DNA of 64,000 bases. Origin: Candidatus Chloroploca asiatica (lineage in GTDB: Bacteria > Chloroflexota > Chloroflexia > Chloroflexales > Chloroflexaceae). The position numbers were made by a program, and so were the translations under genes. Below are positions 35,177-44,067 of this stretch, piece after piece. A model generated the notes under the pieces. The model saw only the letters and a list, made by a program, of their open reading frames with translations. It was not told where the DNA came from and did no database searches. The stretch is from contig NZ_LYXE01000090.1 of the NCBI RefSeq assembly GCF_002532075.1, positions 124,001-188,000 on the forward strand, in the 5' to 3' direction. Numbering within the stretch: the first letter of the stretch is position 1; each line of letters starts with the position of its first letter.

Positions 35177-35398
35177 GAGGCTCTCCTTAGGCTCGGGACG
35201 ATACGTCTATTGTAGCAACAGGGCCGACGTTACGCAATAAAACACGCCGGTTGTCTTTCTCCGTTCAGCGAAAAACGGTTTACGTATAGATACGCTCAAC
35301 AGCCGCGGCTCCACTTGAGCGTGCCGAGCGTCGGATGCTCGATGTCAGAGGTCTTGAAGAGGCCGAACATGTGCTTAGCCCTCGGGTTGCGCCGCGCC

Positions 35399-35463
35399 GC
35401 CTAACGGATAGCGTCAGTTGCGCCGCTCTTGGGAGGCGTCCACTAGCAAGCCGAGCGTTAGGC
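35399..35463 (-). repeat. attC-like integron recombination site 1
   Basis: On the minus strand it begins GCCTAAC (R'' consensus RYYYAAC) and ends GTTAGGC (R' consensus GTTRRRY), perfectly complementary. Inner segments AGTGGACGCC and GGCGCAACT pair with single-base bulges, as in attC L boxes with extrahelical bases. It is 65 bp long and starts 15 nt after the methyltransferase stop. The rest of the 35177-35478 gap holds no gene. Confidence 0.5.
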
Positions 35464-35478
35464 AGCCGAGGTGGCGCA

Positions 35479-36231
35479 CTATGACGGACGATGTCTGAAG
35501 ACGTATATCGCCCAGCCCAAGGTGTCTCGCCCCCAGCGAAGATACTCAGCCTTGCCTTTGGCTACGCGCTCCAAGAGCTCGGGCAGATCGGGATCGTCTG
35601 GGTGACAGCGGGCGTATTCAGCCGCCGCATACCATTGCAGGCCTTCGTACTTGTCCCAGTCATCCTTGCTGCTCACAAACGTGTGAACCAGCTCGAGCCC
35701 CCGTAGTTCACCGGCCTCTGCGTTGCCAACATGTGTCCCAAAGCTGTCTCTGCTGGCCCCCGATGCCGCAAGATATTCCTCTGAGGGCTGCTGAAGCCAG
35801 TAGGGCTCCCCGACAATCACCCAACCACCGGGCGCAACCATGCCCGAGAGCGCGTCCAGAGTCGCTGCGTGACCACCGAACACCCAGCTGGCGCCGATGC
35901 AGGAGGCCAGCGTCAAGCTGCGCGGCTCTTCGGGCCTGAAGTCGGAGCCGTTCATCTGACTGAAGACGACCTTTGCCCCCTGCACTCGCATCTGCAGCTG
36001 CCTCTGTGCGTCGGCGATGCAGAATGGTGAAATATCAATTCCGATTCCACGGATGCCATACGCTTCAGCCAAGCGAATCAGGAACTCACCTTTTCCACAG
36101 GCGATGTCGACCACGTGCGCTTCCGCTGGAAGCCGCAAGAGACCGACAAGTCGCGCCAGTTTTTCGTTGCTTGTGGGATTACACACCACGTGTTCGCGGT
36201 GTGTAATGTCGTAGAATTTCCACGTGTCCAT
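35479..36231 (-). CDS. Class I SAM-dependent methyltransferase, possible integron cassette gene
   Basis: A 250-aa protein with the SAM-binding motif VVDIACGKGEFLIRL, then GIGIDISPFCIADA, and a post-core Gly-Gly-Trp strand (PGGWVIVGEPYWL). The substrate is unknown; related proteins methylate small molecules. AAGGA lies 9 nt before ATG 36231. A GTTGGAT core (minus strand, 36258-36252) lies 21 nt before the ATG and an attC-like site lies 15 nt after the stop, the arrangement of a mobile cassette. Confidence 0.78.
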   Translation of the reverse strand: MDTWKFYDITHREHVVCNPTSNEKLARLVGLLRLPAEAHVVDIACGKGEFLIRLAEAYGIRGIGIDISPFCIADAQRQLQMRVQGAKVVFSQMNGSDFRPEEPRSLTLASCIGASWVFGGHAATLDALSGMVAPGGWVIVGEPYWLQQPSEEYLAASGASRDSFGTHVGNAEAGELRGLELVHTFVSSKDDWDKYEGLQWYAAAEYARCHPDDPDLPELLERVAKGKAEYLRWGRDTLGWAIYVFRHRPS

Positions 36232-36352
36232 GTTTCTCAATCCTTCGACGGATCCAACGCACAGCTGTTAGCTACCCTTATCATCTCGATGGTCACAGGT
36301 CGACGCCGATGGGAGACTTCTGACTGCAGTGCGGCGCTGCCGCCGCTCCCGT

Positions 36353-36976
36353 TCATTCGTCGCACTCTTCGTTGGCTGCTTCGCGGGTTATCCCCATTTT
36401 GTTGGGTGCTAATTCAACTTTCTCATAGACATCCTCAATGGTCAAGACACAATCAATTGAGCGAATGCTGACGTGTGCCGTTATGCCAATGGCCTCATAC
36501 AAAAGCCATATTCCATGTTCCTGGCGTGTGAAGTGCTCAATCCGATGATCATCTTGCGCTATCAGGATATAATCCTGGAACGATGGGATCGTTCGATACT
36601 GTTGAAACTTCATGCCACGATCGTACCGTTCCGTTGATGGTGAGAGGACTTCAATAATAACGGTTGGATTCGTGATCGTAAGGCGTGATGCTTCAATAAA
36701 CTGTGGCTGTCCGCACACAACCGTTACATCCGGATACGTGTGCAACCCAGTGGTCAAAACTTTAATCCGCTGATCACTAGGATAGACACGGCATGGACGG
36801 CGACGCAGTTGTGCATGCAGTGACGCATAGGCATTTCCTGCCAACAAATTGTGCGGCTCGGTTCCGCCCGTCATGGCAAAAATATCACCCTGATAATATT
36901 CGTGCTTGCGGGAGCTTGCCACCTCAAACTCGATATACTCTTCTTCCGTCATATATCGTTTTGGCTGTGCCGTCAT
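36353..36976 (-). CDS. Uma2-family PD-(D/E)XK protein (copy 1)
   Basis: A 207-aa protein starting MTAQPKRYMTEEEY with the family pattern: RKHEYYQGDIFAMTGG, CRVYPSDQRIKV, YPDVTVVCG, NPTVIIEVLSPSTERYDRG and KFQQYRTIPSFQDYILI. Asp in YPD and Glu in IEVLS are the nuclease-fold residues. The biological role of Uma2 proteins is not established. GGAGG precedes ATG 36976. Paralogous to the gene at 37233. Confidence 0.88.
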   Translation of the reverse strand: MTAQPKRYMTEEEYIEFEVASSRKHEYYQGDIFAMTGGTEPHNLLAGNAYASLHAQLRRRPCRVYPSDQRIKVLTTGLHTYPDVTVVCGQPQFIEASRLTITNPTVIIEVLSPSTERYDRGMKFQQYRTIPSFQDYILIAQDDHRIEHFTRQEHGIWLLYEAIGITAHVSIRSIDCVLTIEDVYEKVELAPNKMGITREAANEECDE

Positions 36977-37226
36977 CGCTGCCTCCATGCGGTCTGCGTA
37001 CCAGAGATACCTCAATCATAGCGCGCATGTTCTGTAAATTCAAGCCCCGAACATACGCGTATGATTGTGGACTGAGCCGTACCGCCTCGCCATACGGCTC
37101 GTAGTGCGCGAAGAGGGCTCTTTGCAGTTCGCTTTGCACCCGCGCCAAGTCCGCCGGGGCGGCGATTGCGTGCGCGAGCGCTTCTGGGTCTGGCCCCTTG
37201 CGGGAACCGGCGATGACAAGGGGCAC
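36924..37226 (-). pseudogene. Possible gene fragment between the two Uma2 genes
   Basis: The reading starting near 37226 (GTG) gives a protein-like stretch, LAHAIAAPADLARVQSELQ, then EPYGEAVRLSPQSYAYVRG. After about residue 76 it continues out of register into the upstream end of the next Uma2 gene. There is no ATG and no good ribosome site. It may be the tail of a lost gene. Family not recognised. Confidence 0.3.
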
Positions 37227-37232
37227 CTTACG

Positions 37233-37835
37233 CTACGTTCGGTCTTCCGAAGGCGATTCGGGAGGAAGATCGACAAGTTCATAGACATCCGCAAGAGCAA
37301 GCGCACACTGGATGGACTCAAGGGTAATTACGGAATCAACACCTACTGCTTCAGTCAAAATCCATGTATTCTCTTCATAACGTGTATATCGTTCGATATG
37401 ATGTTTATTCTGAGCAATGAGAATATACTCTTTCAGGGATGCGATCGTACGATAATTTTGAAATTTAACCCCACGGTCATACCGTTCTGTCGATGGGGAA
37501 AGGATTTCAAGAATGATCGTAGGGTTAAGCAGCGTATCTCTTTTCGTCATGTCAGTAAACTCAGGCGTTCCACAAACAATCGTTATATCAGGATAGGTAT
37601 ATAAGCCAGTTTTAACTATTTTAATCCGCATATCACTTGGATATATTCGACAGCCTCGTCCCCGAATTTGGGCGTATATGCTCGCATTTACGCTACTCGC
37701 GATCAAATTATGCGCCTCACTTGCGCCTGACATGGCAAAAAGCTCACCGGCATAATATTCATGCTTGATCGTGCTCACACGTTCACGCTCAAGGTATTCT
37801 GTTTCGGTAAGATATGGCCGTGGTTGGGCAGTCAT
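37233..37835 (-). CDS. Uma2-family PD-(D/E)XK protein (copy 2)
   Basis: A 200-aa protein with the same signature as copy 1: KHEYYAGELFAMSGA, CRIYPSDMRIKI, YPDITIVCG, NPTIILEILSPSTERYDRG. AAGGAT precedes ATG 37835. Noticeably more AT-rich than copy 1, so the two probably did not arise by recent duplication in this genome. Function unknown. Confidence 0.88.
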   Translation of the reverse strand: MTAQPRPYLTETEYLERERVSTIKHEYYAGELFAMSGASEAHNLIASSVNASIYAQIRGRGCRIYPSDMRIKIVKTGLYTYPDITIVCGTPEFTDMTKRDTLLNPTIILEILSPSTERYDRGVKFQNYRTIASLKEYILIAQNKHHIERYTRYEENTWILTEAVGVDSVITLESIQCALALADVYELVDLPPESPSEDRT

Positions 37836-37972
37836 TTATCCCATCCTTCGTCTTCAGTGATCATATCTTCTGCGAAGCACAACGATATACGTGATCATAT
37901 CAGATTGCACAAGGAAATGCAAGCACACATGTGTTGTTTCGATGCTTGGCATTGGTGCTCGGGTTGAGTGCG

Positions 37973-38091
37973 GCCCAACGACCATGCATCAGGCGCCGGT
38001 GGAACAGCTTTCTGGAGTGGTACAGTGTTGGTGTGCTCCTGGTTTCCAAAATCGCCCCGCTTCCGCCGGTCGCCTGCATGCGGTGTTAGGC
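37973..38091 (-). repeat. attC-like integron recombination site 2
   Basis: On the minus strand it starts GCCTAAC and ends GTTGGGC, both fitting integron core consensus. The outer 28-30 nt on each side form an imperfect inverted repeat (ACC-GCATGC-AGGCG-A-CCGGCGG against its partner) with small bulges. At 119 bp it is the size of VCR-type attC sites. It starts 56 nt after the hydrolase stop. The rest of the 37836-38147 gap has nothing else. Confidence 0.58.
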
Positions 38092-38147
38092 GCAGGCGCG
38101 GAGCAACTCTCGTTACGCTCGGTTGCGTCAGGCGGTATTGCTATTCC

Positions 38148-39155
38148 TTACTTTGCTAAATGAGAAAGAATCCTTGCATGTATGCTGCCCATATTCGGAT
38201 ACGGAAACACATGCCCCACGCCTTCAAGCCACAGCGCTTCTGCTCCCGGTATCAGTTCGGCCACCCTTTTACCGTGATCGATAGGAAATACCTTGTCGTC
38301 CGTTCCGTGAATGACGAGCGTCGGCACCTCAAGCATTCTCAAACTCTCGTAGCGTGAGCCGCTGACATCGCTCGCCGCCCGGTGTTGCAATAAGGCCTTG
38401 ATGTTAAATCCTTTTCTCTCTCGCAGTTCGTATAAGACGACTTCCGCTGTCTCTTGTATATCTACTTCGATTCCAGCCATGACCATTTTCGCGATTCGTT
38501 CCTTGATAAGATTCTTCTCTCCTCCCATGAGGCGGTACTTTAAGATCGGCAAGCCCTGCGCAATCGACATGAAGAAATGCCGCGATGAGAGAATCGGGAG
38601 CTGCGGGTCTCCCGCGCATCCAGATGTTGACATAAGCGTGAGCGAGGAAACCCGTTCGGGATTATGGACGGCGATTTCCTGGGCGACCATGCCGCCGAGC
38701 GACAAGCCGACCAGGTGTGCTTGATCCACATTGAGCGCATCAAGTACCGCGACAGCATCTTTCGCCATATCCGCAAGCGAGTACGGATGCTTGCTGTTCC
38801 AATGCTCCACCCAATCGGACATGCCCGTTCCGCGAAAGTCATAGCGGATGACACGATATCCGGCATCCACAAAAGCTCGCACGAACATGGGAGGCCACGC
38901 GATCGCATCGCCCGCCATCCCCGTGTTGAGGAGAACCACTCCTTGAGGTTCACCTGCGGGAGCAATACATTCATACCAAATCTGCAATCCGTCTGACGTA
39001 ACAAAGCCTGCCTCGCCCCGGATAACCTGCGGCAATTCACTTTTCAAAACATTCTCAATGATCGCATCCGTATCGGACGGCAGTTTCGGCCCACCAAGAA
39101 CGAGATATGTCGCAAGGGCAAGCAACAACACGAGAAAAAATATAAGAAAATACAT
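38148..39155 (-). CDS. Membrane-anchored alpha/beta hydrolase, possible integron cassette gene
   Basis: A 335-aa protein with one N-terminal membrane helix (residues 2-20, YFLIFFLVLLLALATYLVL) and an alpha/beta hydrolase fold. The nucleophile elbow is GLSLGG with Ser152; the acid is probably in HGTDD and the base in GVGHVF. The ATG at 39155 is favoured (AAGGGA 6 nt upstream) over the ATG at 39182. An attC-like element lies just downstream, suggesting capture as a gene cassette. Substrate unknown. Confidence 0.85.
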   Translation of the reverse strand: MYFLIFFLVLLLALATYLVLGGPKLPSDTDAIIENVLKSELPQVIRGEAGFVTSDGLQIWYECIAPAGEPQGVVLLNTGMAGDAIAWPPMFVRAFVDAGYRVIRYDFRGTGMSDWVEHWNSKHPYSLADMAKDAVAVLDALNVDQAHLVGLSLGGMVAQEIAVHNPERVSSLTLMSTSGCAGDPQLPILSSRHFFMSIAQGLPILKYRLMGGEKNLIKERIAKMVMAGIEVDIQETAEVVLYELRERKGFNIKALLQHRAASDVSGSRYESLRMLEVPTLVIHGTDDKVFPIDHGKRVAELIPGAEALWLEGVGHVFPYPNMGSIHARILSHLAK

Positions 39156-39231
39156 CACGATCCCTTTGGGACTTTTCAACATGTTCGCGGCCTATCCACG
39201 ATCCTGGTCGGTGCTACGCCGCTTCTCCGCA

Positions 39232-39363
39232 GTCTAGACCCAATACCTTGCAAAGTAAGGCGGTTGTTTTGACCCAACGGCGCAACGTTTTTCGCGAAGG
39301 TGCGCAACCCTTCGCGCCTTCGCGACTTCGCGTGAGCTTCTTTGAAACGTATTGAGTCTAGAC
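39232..39363. repeat. MITE-like inverted-repeat element, copy A
   Basis: Two 24-nt ends, GTCTAGAC-cc-AATAC-c-TT-g-CAAAG and its inverted near-copy, enclose about 84 bp rich in TTCGCG repeats. A related sequence lies at 63679-63785, sharing CAATACCTTGCA and the TTGAC junction. No coding capacity. Confidence 0.5.
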
Positions 39364-39526
39364 CCTTTTCACCAGGTGCGCCACCCCCGCGAGATGGACG
39401 CGGCTGAGGTGAGCGCTTTCTTTACGCACCTTGGCGGATGAGTGGGTAGGTGGATACGCGCACAGTGTGCGGCGGTGGGAAGCCACCTACGATGATCGAT
39501 AATGAAGATTCACGGAGGTGGTCGCT

Positions 39527-39694
39527 ATGTCTCTCGATCTTTCCCAGTGGTTTGAGCTTGTTGGGAGTGCGGGTGCATTCATCGTTGAGGAAGCAAGGTA
39601 ACTGGTCAATGAGCACATTCGCATACACGAAAATGAGGTAGCGCTGATCAACAGCGAAGCACCGAAGGACTTTAGGGTTCCAGGTGTAGCATAA
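39527..39694 (+). pseudogene. Small interrupted reading frame
   Basis: GGAGG lies 8 nt before an ATG that opens MSLDLSQWFELVGSAGAFIV and stops at 39599-39601. The same frame continues VNEHIRIHENEVALINSEA to 39694. This looks like a small gene broken by a stop codon. Family not recognised. Confidence 0.3.
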
Positions 39695-39719
39695 TCTTGA
39701 GTCACCGTCGAGGTTCTCC

Positions 39720-39917
39720 TTCCGTACCGGTACCATCCTGGCCGAGATTGCTGAACGTGTCGGTTATAAAGTTCAGAGCATTGATCTCTTTAGAACTCGG
39801 CTCGCCACCGTTACCAAAGAATGGATCAGAGAAGAGGTAGTTGTCCTTTCACCCCTCATCCCCACGCACGACCTCACTCTCCTTCACCTTCCCGCTCACC
39901 AGCGGGACGCGCAGTGA
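39720..39917 (+). pseudogene. C-terminal remnant of a DNA methyltransferase
   Basis: The plus-strand frame reads TILAEIAERVGYKV, QSIDLFRTRLATVTKEW and IREEVVVL, which resembles the C-terminal segment of site-specific DNA-methyltransferases (RTRxATxTK and REEVVVL). The catalytic and SAM motifs are absent. It runs into the 3' end of the convergent flippase-like gene, which probably marks the deletion edge of the accessory region. Confidence 0.5.
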
Positions 39918-40832
39918 GAAGAGGAAGCCCACCAGGATGTGCTGTAGGTTGAGCAGCAGAAAGAGTCCCGAGAGCGTCAGGGCTTGTTCGGCGGTGTAGC
40001 CGTAGGGGAGCAGGATGGCGATCAGGACGGCGTCGCGGACGCCGACGCCCGCAATTGAGATGGGCAGGACTTGCAAGACGGCGACGAGGGCGGAAGCGCC
40101 GACGACGACGTAGAGGGGAACACGATCAAGGCCAAGCGCGAGAAAAAGCAGCCAGAGCCGGATAAAGGTGAAGGTCGCTGAGATGAGGCTGGCGATGGTG
40201 ACGGCGACGATCAGTTGTGGGCTCAGTGAGAGGTGCTGTAATTGGTCGTTCCAGCGTTCGAGGCTGGCCGTCAAACGCGGTGCAATGCGCGGCAAGACGC
40301 TTGTCAAGACCCATTCGCGTGGTTTGCGGGCCAGCAGAAAGATCGTCAGGGTGACGAGCCCGAGGCCCATGAGGATGACGAGCGCGAGTTGCAGTTCGCG
40401 ACTCGGCAGCAGTTGTCCCAGGGCAAAGATGCCGAGTGTGGCGAGTGCGGCCATGATCAGTAGGTCAAAGAGTCGGTCGAGCACGACGCTCAACATCGCC
40501 GGGGCGACCGGTTGCCCGCGCTCGCCAAGATAGACGGCCTTGAGCAGATCGCCTGCTTGCCCTGGCGTTGTTGCGCCGTAAAAGAGGCCGACGGTGTAGA
40601 CCAGGCATGCCTCGGAGAGCTTGAGTGTCAGCCCCATCTCGCGCAAGAGCCGTACCCATCGCCACGATTTGATGATGACAAAGGGTGGCATCAAGGCAAG
40701 CGAGAGCAAGATCGGCCAGAGTTGCGCTTCACGTAGGGTCAACCAGAGCTTGCCAAGATCCGCATTGATGAGAAAAATGATCAACAGGGCTGGTCCAAGC
40801 AAGCGTAAAAGCAATGATAGGTTTTTTTTCAT
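39849..40832 (-). CDS. Flippase-like / lysylphosphatidylglycerol synthase TM-domain protein
   Basis: A 327-aa protein with about eight membrane helices. Conserved features of the UPF0104/LPG_synthase_TM family are visible: PALLIIFL..ADLGKLW near the start, GLFYGATTPGQAGDLLKAVYL and VVLDRLFDLL. Members flip or help transfer lipid-linked groups. The ATG at 40832 lies 13 nt after the stop of the upstream GT2 gene, and the pair probably act together in making an envelope glycolipid. Confidence 0.82.
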   Translation of the reverse strand: MKKNLSLLLRLLGPALLIIFLINADLGKLWLTLREAQLWPILLSLALMPPFVIIKSWRWVRLLREMGLTLKLSEACLVYTVGLFYGATTPGQAGDLLKAVYLGERGQPVAPAMLSVVLDRLFDLLIMAALATLGIFALGQLLPSRELQLALVILMGLGLVTLTIFLLARKPREWVLTSVLPRIAPRLTASLERWNDQLQHLSLSPQLIVAVTIASLISATFTFIRLWLLFLALGLDRVPLYVVVGASALVAVLQVLPISIAGVGVRDAVLIAILLPYGYTAEQALTLSGLFLLLNLQHILVGFLFSLRVPLVSGKVKESEVVRGDEG

Positions 40833-40845
40833 ATGTGTATGAAGA

Positions 40846-41757
40846 TTACCGTTCGTGACGTTGAAAACGCAAAGCAGCAAGTTGTTCTGCTAACAGGCCA
40901 AAGAGAAAGATGATGATGCTGCCGACAAAGAGCAACAGGGCTGAGTTGGGAATGTAGAGACCGCGCGCTGGCTCCAAAAGAAACATGTTGAGCAGCCACG
41001 AAAGAAGGCCAAGACTAAACATGAGCACGGCCACCGGAAAGTAGACTCGCAAGGGGGCGAAGAGTGAGATGATGCGCAGAATGATCAGGCCAAAGCGGAT
41101 GCCGTTGCGCATGAGTTTTTGCCCGCTCTGACCACCGCCCCGTCGTTTGCCTTCGATGGTGACGAAGCCAACGCCGTGCCCGCCTTTGAGCAAAGCGAGG
41201 GTGCTTGTCGTGGGGTACGAGTAGCGATTGGGCAAGAGGTGGATGTATTCCATGATGATTTCGCGGCGCATCGCTCGATAGCCGCTGGTCAGGTCGCGCA
41301 CTTCGGTCTCAACGAGATAGCCGCCGAGTGCATCAAGCGCCCGATTGCCCAGTCGCCGCGGCAGGCTGTCGCCCTGCGTGTCGCGGGTACGTGCGCCGAC
41401 AACCATATCGTAGCCATCGGCAATGCCGTCGAGGATCGCCGGGATATAGCGCGGGTCCATCTGACCGTCGGCATCCATCAAGAGCACAACGTCGCCGGTG
41501 GCTCGCCGGATGCCTGTTTTCACCGCCGCGCCGTTGCCCCGGTTGGCCGGGTGCCGCTCGACCCGGGCACCCGCCGCTGCCGCCGCCGCGCCGGTCGCAT
41601 CAGTGGAAGCGTCGTCGACGACCAGGATTTCGGCGTCGGGCAACGCATCGCGTACGCGCTCGACGACCGCCGCGATGCCGTGCGCTTCGTTATAAGCCGG
41701 CATTACGACCGTCACCGTAAAGGGGTAGCTTTGCCCCGTGCTATTCAAGACCTGCAT
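40846..41757 (-). CDS. Glycosyltransferase family 2 with C-terminal TM helices
   Basis: A 303-aa protein. The GT-A fold N terminus has VVMPAYNEAHGIAAVV, ILVVDDASTD and LLMDADGQMDP (the metal-binding D-x-D), as in polyprenyl-phosphate mannose/glucose synthases. Two membrane helices near residues 230-255 and 262-290 anchor it. It would make the polyprenyl-phosphate sugar donors used by GT-C enzymes; the next gene upstream encodes such a protein. It overlaps that gene by 17 nt, so the two are translationally coupled. Confidence 0.9.
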   Translation of the reverse strand: MQVLNSTGQSYPFTVTVVMPAYNEAHGIAAVVERVRDALPDAEILVVDDASTDATGAAAAAAGARVERHPANRGNGAAVKTGIRRATGDVVLLMDADGQMDPRYIPAILDGIADGYDMVVGARTRDTQGDSLPRRLGNRALDALGGYLVETEVRDLTSGYRAMRREIIMEYIHLLPNRYSYPTTSTLALLKGGHGVGFVTIEGKRRGGGQSGQKLMRNGIRFGLIILRIISLFAPLRVYFPVAVLMFSLGLLSWLLNMFLLEPARGLYIPNSALLLFVGSIIIFLFGLLAEQLAALRFQRHER

Positions 41758-43978
41758 CACTCACCTTCACACTCAGTCGGCGGGCATCGTAGCTCGTTGG
41801 GTTTACCTGGAGCGGAATAAAGGTCGGGGCTGAGAACTGGATTTCAAGCTCGTGCGCGCCAAGCAGTTCGGCGGGCACGGCCAGGCGATAGATACGCCAG
41901 ATCCCGGCCTCGACCGGAATGGTCACCTCGGTACTGCCAAGTTGCACGCGCAGTGGCGTAACCCCCTCGATGCCTCCAGCCATCCGCAGCCGTACGACAT
42001 CACCCTCTTGCAATGGCTCAGGCAGGGGCAGGATAAGGCGTCCCTCGGCTTCAAGCCAGCGATAGGTCTGGGGCGGGCTTGTGTCGGTCGAAGGGAGGGT
42101 TTCGCCAAACGAAAAGCCCTCAAGATAGCCGATGTCAAGCCCGTTCCCCAGGCGCAGACTGGTCAAGGGGGCCGGTTCTAGCCATGCCAGGCCGAGTTTT
42201 TGCACATCCTCGCCAGCACGTACTTCTGCATCTGTAAAGAGTTCCGCCGCCAATTCAAGGTCGCCCCGCGCCCGCGCCAGCGCCGCACGGACAACGTCGC
42301 CGCGATGGGTGTGGCGCTCACTCAGCACGTTCCACCCTTGCTCGTAGTCGCCGAGTGCAAGATAGAGCCGCGCTAACTCAAGGCGTCCATCCACAAAATT
42401 CGGGTCAGTTGCGATCATCTGCTCGTAGGCCGCAATCGCTGCGCCATAATCGCTGTCTGCCTGGGCGCGCACCGCAGACGCCCGATGGCGTTCACGCTCG
42501 AGCCCACGACTGATAATCTGCGGATAGTCGCGATAGGTCACCACGAGCACGAGAAAACTCAGGCAGAGCAATGCTCCCGCGCCAAACCAGGGTGTACGCA
42601 GGTAGGCACGCGCTTCGGTACGCGCCGCCGGCGCATCACGCCGGAGCCGTGCGAGCCACAGGGTGAGCGTGCCCAGGGCTGCCGCTCCATACAATGCCAT
42701 AAAGAGCCAGAGCGGCAAGAGGTAGCGCGGTTCAACGTGGATCAGCATGACGGTTAGGCAGGAGTAGGCGGCCCATCCCAGCGCAATCAAGCGAAAGCCG
42801 CCTTCGTGTGGGCGACTCGTGACGGCAAAGAGGCTCGCCGCACAAAACGTCAACCAGATGAGGTCGCCGACCAGGCCAAGCAGCGCCATTTCACGGACAG
42901 GGCGCGAGAAGAAGCTGACCTTGACAAAAAAATCCTCAACAAACTGCGCCTTCCAGATATGGGTGAAATGGGGCCAGGCATTGCGCACCAGGCGCAGCGG
43001 ATCATCGCGCAAGATCTCCCTGATCTCTGCGCTGGCAAAGGGCTGCCGTTCGCCCTGCGCCATACCGGCCAGGACGCTCTTGCCGCCATCAATGCGTTCG
43101 TCTTGCAACGAGAGCCACAGATTGATCGGCCCAGTCGTATCAATCATGATCATCTGCCCATAGGTCAGATAGTTTCTCGCCGTCCACGGGATAATCAGAC
43201 TCGCAAAGGGAATGAGCAGCGCCAGGGCTGCCACCGCCAGCCGACTTGCCCAGAGCTGCAGCGGGCCGCCCTTGCTCCGCCAGATTTCGACGGCAAGAAA
43301 GAGCAGACTAAAGACAACACTGTAGAGCGCCGGTGAACGGGTGAGCGCACAATAGCCGAGCACGAATCCCGCACCAACCAGCCAGAACCAGGCTCGCCGC
43401 GCACCTGCATGATACGCGTCGCGCCAGCGTACCAGCATCCAACAGTGCATCGTCAGGGTAAAGAAAAAGAGCGGCTCGCTCTGGATCAGTGAGGGAAGTT
43501 CAACCAGGGGCCACCAGACCGTCAAGATCCCGGCAAAGATGAGCCCGGCCGGACGGTGAAAGAGTCGACGCGCCAGGTCATAGCCCAGGGGAATCAAGAG
43601 TAACGAGAATCCGACGTGAACCACACGAATCAGTTGCGTCGTCAGGGAAAGATCGCCCATCCAGAGGGACAACTTCATGACTGCCGCAAAAAAGAAAATA
43701 TGCCCCGGCGGACGAATCAGCCATGAATTATCCAAATACTCGCCGGTTGTCGCGAGGCGCAAGGCCCGTTGGTAATAGTCGCCATCGTCCGAGGCCGAAA
43801 AGCGGGGATCGAGCGGACTGAGATTGATAAACCAGATCCGCAAGGCCAACCCGATCAAGACCATCACGATCAAAGCGATCGTCACCGGTTCAATGCGAGG
43901 AATCGTCAGACCACGCGCACGCGCTTGCTGGGTAGACCGGGTATTCTCTGATGAAACTGTTGTCGACGAACTCTGCAT
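41741..43978 (-). CDS. GT-C (PMT/GT39-like) glycosyltransferase with TPR and C-terminal domain
   Basis: A 745-aa membrane protein. About ten helices occupy residues 35-480. An early luminal loop has SASDDGDYYQRALRLATTG, where acidic residues act in GT-C enzymes. The tail contains a TPR-like segment (GAAIAAYEQMIATDPNFVDG) and a beta-rich domain at the end. It would transfer sugar from a polyprenyl carrier to a cell-surface acceptor. ATG 43978 has a GAGAG-type site. First gene of the block transcribed with GT2 and the flippase-like gene. Confidence 0.8.
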   Translation of the reverse strand: MQSSSTTVSSENTRSTQQARARGLTIPRIEPVTIALIVMVLIGLALRIWFINLSPLDPRFSASDDGDYYQRALRLATTGEYLDNSWLIRPPGHIFFFAAVMKLSLWMGDLSLTTQLIRVVHVGFSLLLIPLGYDLARRLFHRPAGLIFAGILTVWWPLVELPSLIQSEPLFFFTLTMHCWMLVRWRDAYHAGARRAWFWLVGAGFVLGYCALTRSPALYSVVFSLLFLAVEIWRSKGGPLQLWASRLAVAALALLIPFASLIIPWTARNYLTYGQMIMIDTTGPINLWLSLQDERIDGGKSVLAGMAQGERQPFASAEIREILRDDPLRLVRNAWPHFTHIWKAQFVEDFFVKVSFFSRPVREMALLGLVGDLIWLTFCAASLFAVTSRPHEGGFRLIALGWAAYSCLTVMLIHVEPRYLLPLWLFMALYGAAALGTLTLWLARLRRDAPAARTEARAYLRTPWFGAGALLCLSFLVLVVTYRDYPQIISRGLERERHRASAVRAQADSDYGAAIAAYEQMIATDPNFVDGRLELARLYLALGDYEQGWNVLSERHTHRGDVVRAALARARGDLELAAELFTDAEVRAGEDVQKLGLAWLEPAPLTSLRLGNGLDIGYLEGFSFGETLPSTDTSPPQTYRWLEAEGRLILPLPEPLQEGDVVRLRMAGGIEGVTPLRVQLGSTEVTIPVEAGIWRIYRLAVPAELLGAHELEIQFSAPTFIPLQVNPTSYDARRLSVKVSDAGLE

Positions 43979-44067
43979 ATCTCTCTGAACCCTGACCCTT
44001 GACGAAAGCGCACATGTTTACACTCTGAAGCCCAGGTGCTTATGGTTTTCAAGAATGAAACCAGGTA

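Noticed and set aside
39269-39278. ACCCAAC as the upstream boundary of the hydrolase cassette
   Set aside because: It is 117 nt before the ATG, lies inside the inverted-repeat element and has no paired core.
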